Below are positions 32,750 to 33,705 of a stretch of 33,705 nucleotides of DNA, piece by piece. Location: positions 1 through 33,705 of the forward strand of contig NZ_JJMW01000033.1 of the NCBI RefSeq assembly GCF_000714435.1, read 5' to 3'. The stretch is from Exiguobacterium alkaliphilum 12/1 (lineage in GTDB: Bacteria > Bacillota > Bacilli > Exiguobacteriales > Exiguobacteriaceae). The translations under genes and the position numbers were made by a program. Under the pieces are notes generated by a model that had not been told where the DNA came from, ran no database searches, and worked only from the letters and a program-made list of their open reading frames with translations. How positions within the stretch are numbered: the first letter of the stretch is position 1; each line of letters starts with the position of its first letter.

Positions 32750-33589
32750 TTATGGATTGCAAAAATCACAGTATGCCGGGGAGGCGTATACGTCAGGATC
32801 AAGATATTCTGTTAGTTGATAGTGACAAGTAGAGCAGGCGTGGATATGTCGCACAATTTGTTTAGTAGGAGAATGACACTGCTCGCATAATCGCCCAGGT
32901 ACTTTTCGTACGACACGGAAACCCGGTGTTTCACATTTTGGGCATAATGAATTTGCTTGTTCAATTAGTTTTCTCGTCGCCATCTCAATATTTTTCATGC
33001 GGGTTGGATTGGCGTATGCCCGCATGTCCGTCTCTATAAAAACTTGTCGATTCGTCGATTTGTTTAAGCAATACGTAAAAGCTTCCTGCAGCGATGATTC
33101 ATCCGCAATATTTTTTAATATAACGGAAGAGTGTTCATCATCTGGTCGGAGGATTACGTGATGGTCTGGAAACCCAACTTCATTCACGAACTGAAGCGCG
33201 GAAGAATAGTTTTGAACGACGGTATGATTAAAATTTGTATCGATTCCTTCGTAATAACCTTGTAATTCAATATTTCGTTCATAATCTTTTAGTAACACCA
33301 ATTCAGTGTTCCATGGAATAGGGGCAAGAGGATGAAATCCGAATGTACCTTCACTGGCTATTCCAACATGTAGGTTTGACAGCTCTATGACCATATTTGC
33401 TTTTTTTCGTGCTGTTTCGAGTTGTGAGTCTTGCCGACCTATCTCTCTAGTAAATGTTCCGAACTGGTCGGTATCAAATTGATTTACATATAAGCGGCAT
33501 CCTAGCTGTTCTTCAAGAAGGGGCTTTATAACTATTTCTTTTTGGTGCATTGTGACTAACATAACATCTCGATCTTTTAAAAAACTCAT
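32750..33589 (-). CDS. DUF6671-like protein with C-terminal zinc ribbons
   Basis: A 279-residue soluble protein. The first 210 residues form an alpha/beta domain with MLVTMHQKE, GTFTREIGRQDSQLETARKKA and IASEGTFGFHP segments. The last 70 hold four CxxC pairs (CPKC, CEQC, CSTC, CDFC), two probable zinc ribbons. I recall this pattern as DUF6671; this was not searched and no function is known. AGAAAGGA stands before the ATG at 33589 (a GTG three bases earlier is also possible). It is convergent with the permease gene. Confidence 0.8.
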   Translation of the reverse strand: MSFLKDRDVMLVTMHQKEIVIKPLLEEQLGCRLYVNQFDTDQFGTFTREIGRQDSQLETARKKANMVIELSNLHVGIASEGTFGFHPLAPIPWNTELVLLKDYERNIELQGYYEGIDTNFNHTVVQNYSSALQFVNEVGFPDHHVILRPDDEHSSVILKNIADESSLQEAFTYCLNKSTNRQVFIETDMRAYANPTRMKNIEMATRKLIEQANSLCPKCETPGFRVVRKVPGRLCEQCHSPTKQIVRHIHACSTCHYQLTEYLDPDVYASPAYCDFCNP

Positions 33590-33592
33590 CAC

Positions 33593-33705
33593 ACGTTTCC
33601 TTTCTATTCACATACAGATTCCTTTTGAAAAATATAAAGGAGCGATTCAGTCAAAGTAAATATATTTTCAACAGTATGAAATAAAAAAGAAGTGAAACCA
33701 CATTT
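33593..33705. other. Window end, no gene seen
   Basis: An AT-rich upstream region of the 32750-33589 gene; no further feature can be supported. Confidence 0.5.

Overview
The window is chromosomal DNA of a low-to-moderate G+C Firmicute of the order Bacillales. Exiguobacterium is the best guess, from the glgC-glgD-glgA-glgP order, the cold-type membrane desaturase, Bacillus-like Shine-Dalgarno sequences and a Bacillus-type cre box. The genus is inferred from gene content and was not tested by a search.

Layout. (1) 1-1444: the 3' end of a 23S rRNA gene, a 5S rRNA and a run of 13 tRNA genes (Asn, Ser, Glu, fMet, Asp, Phe, Tyr, Trp, His, Gln, Gly, Cys, Leu), all on the + strand. (2) 1394-14177: a 12.73-kb integrated mobile element in the 3' end of the last tRNA gene, tRNA-Leu(CAA). 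It is bounded by a perfect 53-bp direct repeat. It carries a tyrosine integrase, a RepA_N-type replication initiator with an iteron-like array inside its own coding sequence, about 1.3 kb of structured non-coding DNA, an SF2-helicase-like protein, and a reduced virion module (HK97 portal, a prohead protease-major capsid fusion, a TP901-1-type tail tube). Then come a very AT-rich cargo block (three unknown genes on + and a two-TM protein on -) and an HTH plus GIY-YIG nuclease beside attR. No terminase, connector, tape measure, lysis gene or recognisable repressor is present. (3) 14178-15785: two DUF6241-like membrane-anchored paralogues facing each other; one is frameshifted in a run of seven A. 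(4) 16026-20232: fatty acid desaturase, tRNA-Gly(TCC), queG-ogt-trmL, an unannotated 30-residue membrane peptide on -, and a DUF5366-like membrane protein. (5) 20367-31161: a class A penicillin-binding protein on -, diverging from the glycogen operon glgC-glgD-glgA-glgP, then a rhodanese-type sulfurtransferase on - and the phosphosugar mutase pgcA. (6) 31287-33589: an amino-acid ABC transporter lipoprotein and permease without an ATPase, and a zinc-ribbon DUF6671-like protein on -.

How the genes work together. PgcA supplies glucose-1-phosphate, GlgC/GlgD make ADP-glucose, GlgA extends the glucan and GlgP degrades it. A perfect cre match immediately upstream of the glg -10 box suggests CcpA control; glgB is missing from the locus. 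QueG and TrmL both modify the wobble base of tRNAs.

The most unusual part is the mobile element. It looks like a phage satellite that makes its own portal, capsid and tail tube but has to borrow DNA packaging and the rest of the tail. It has a LexA/SOS box before its replication gene where a phage repressor would be expected, and an undescribed three-gene cassette in the position where satellites usually carry anti-phage genes.
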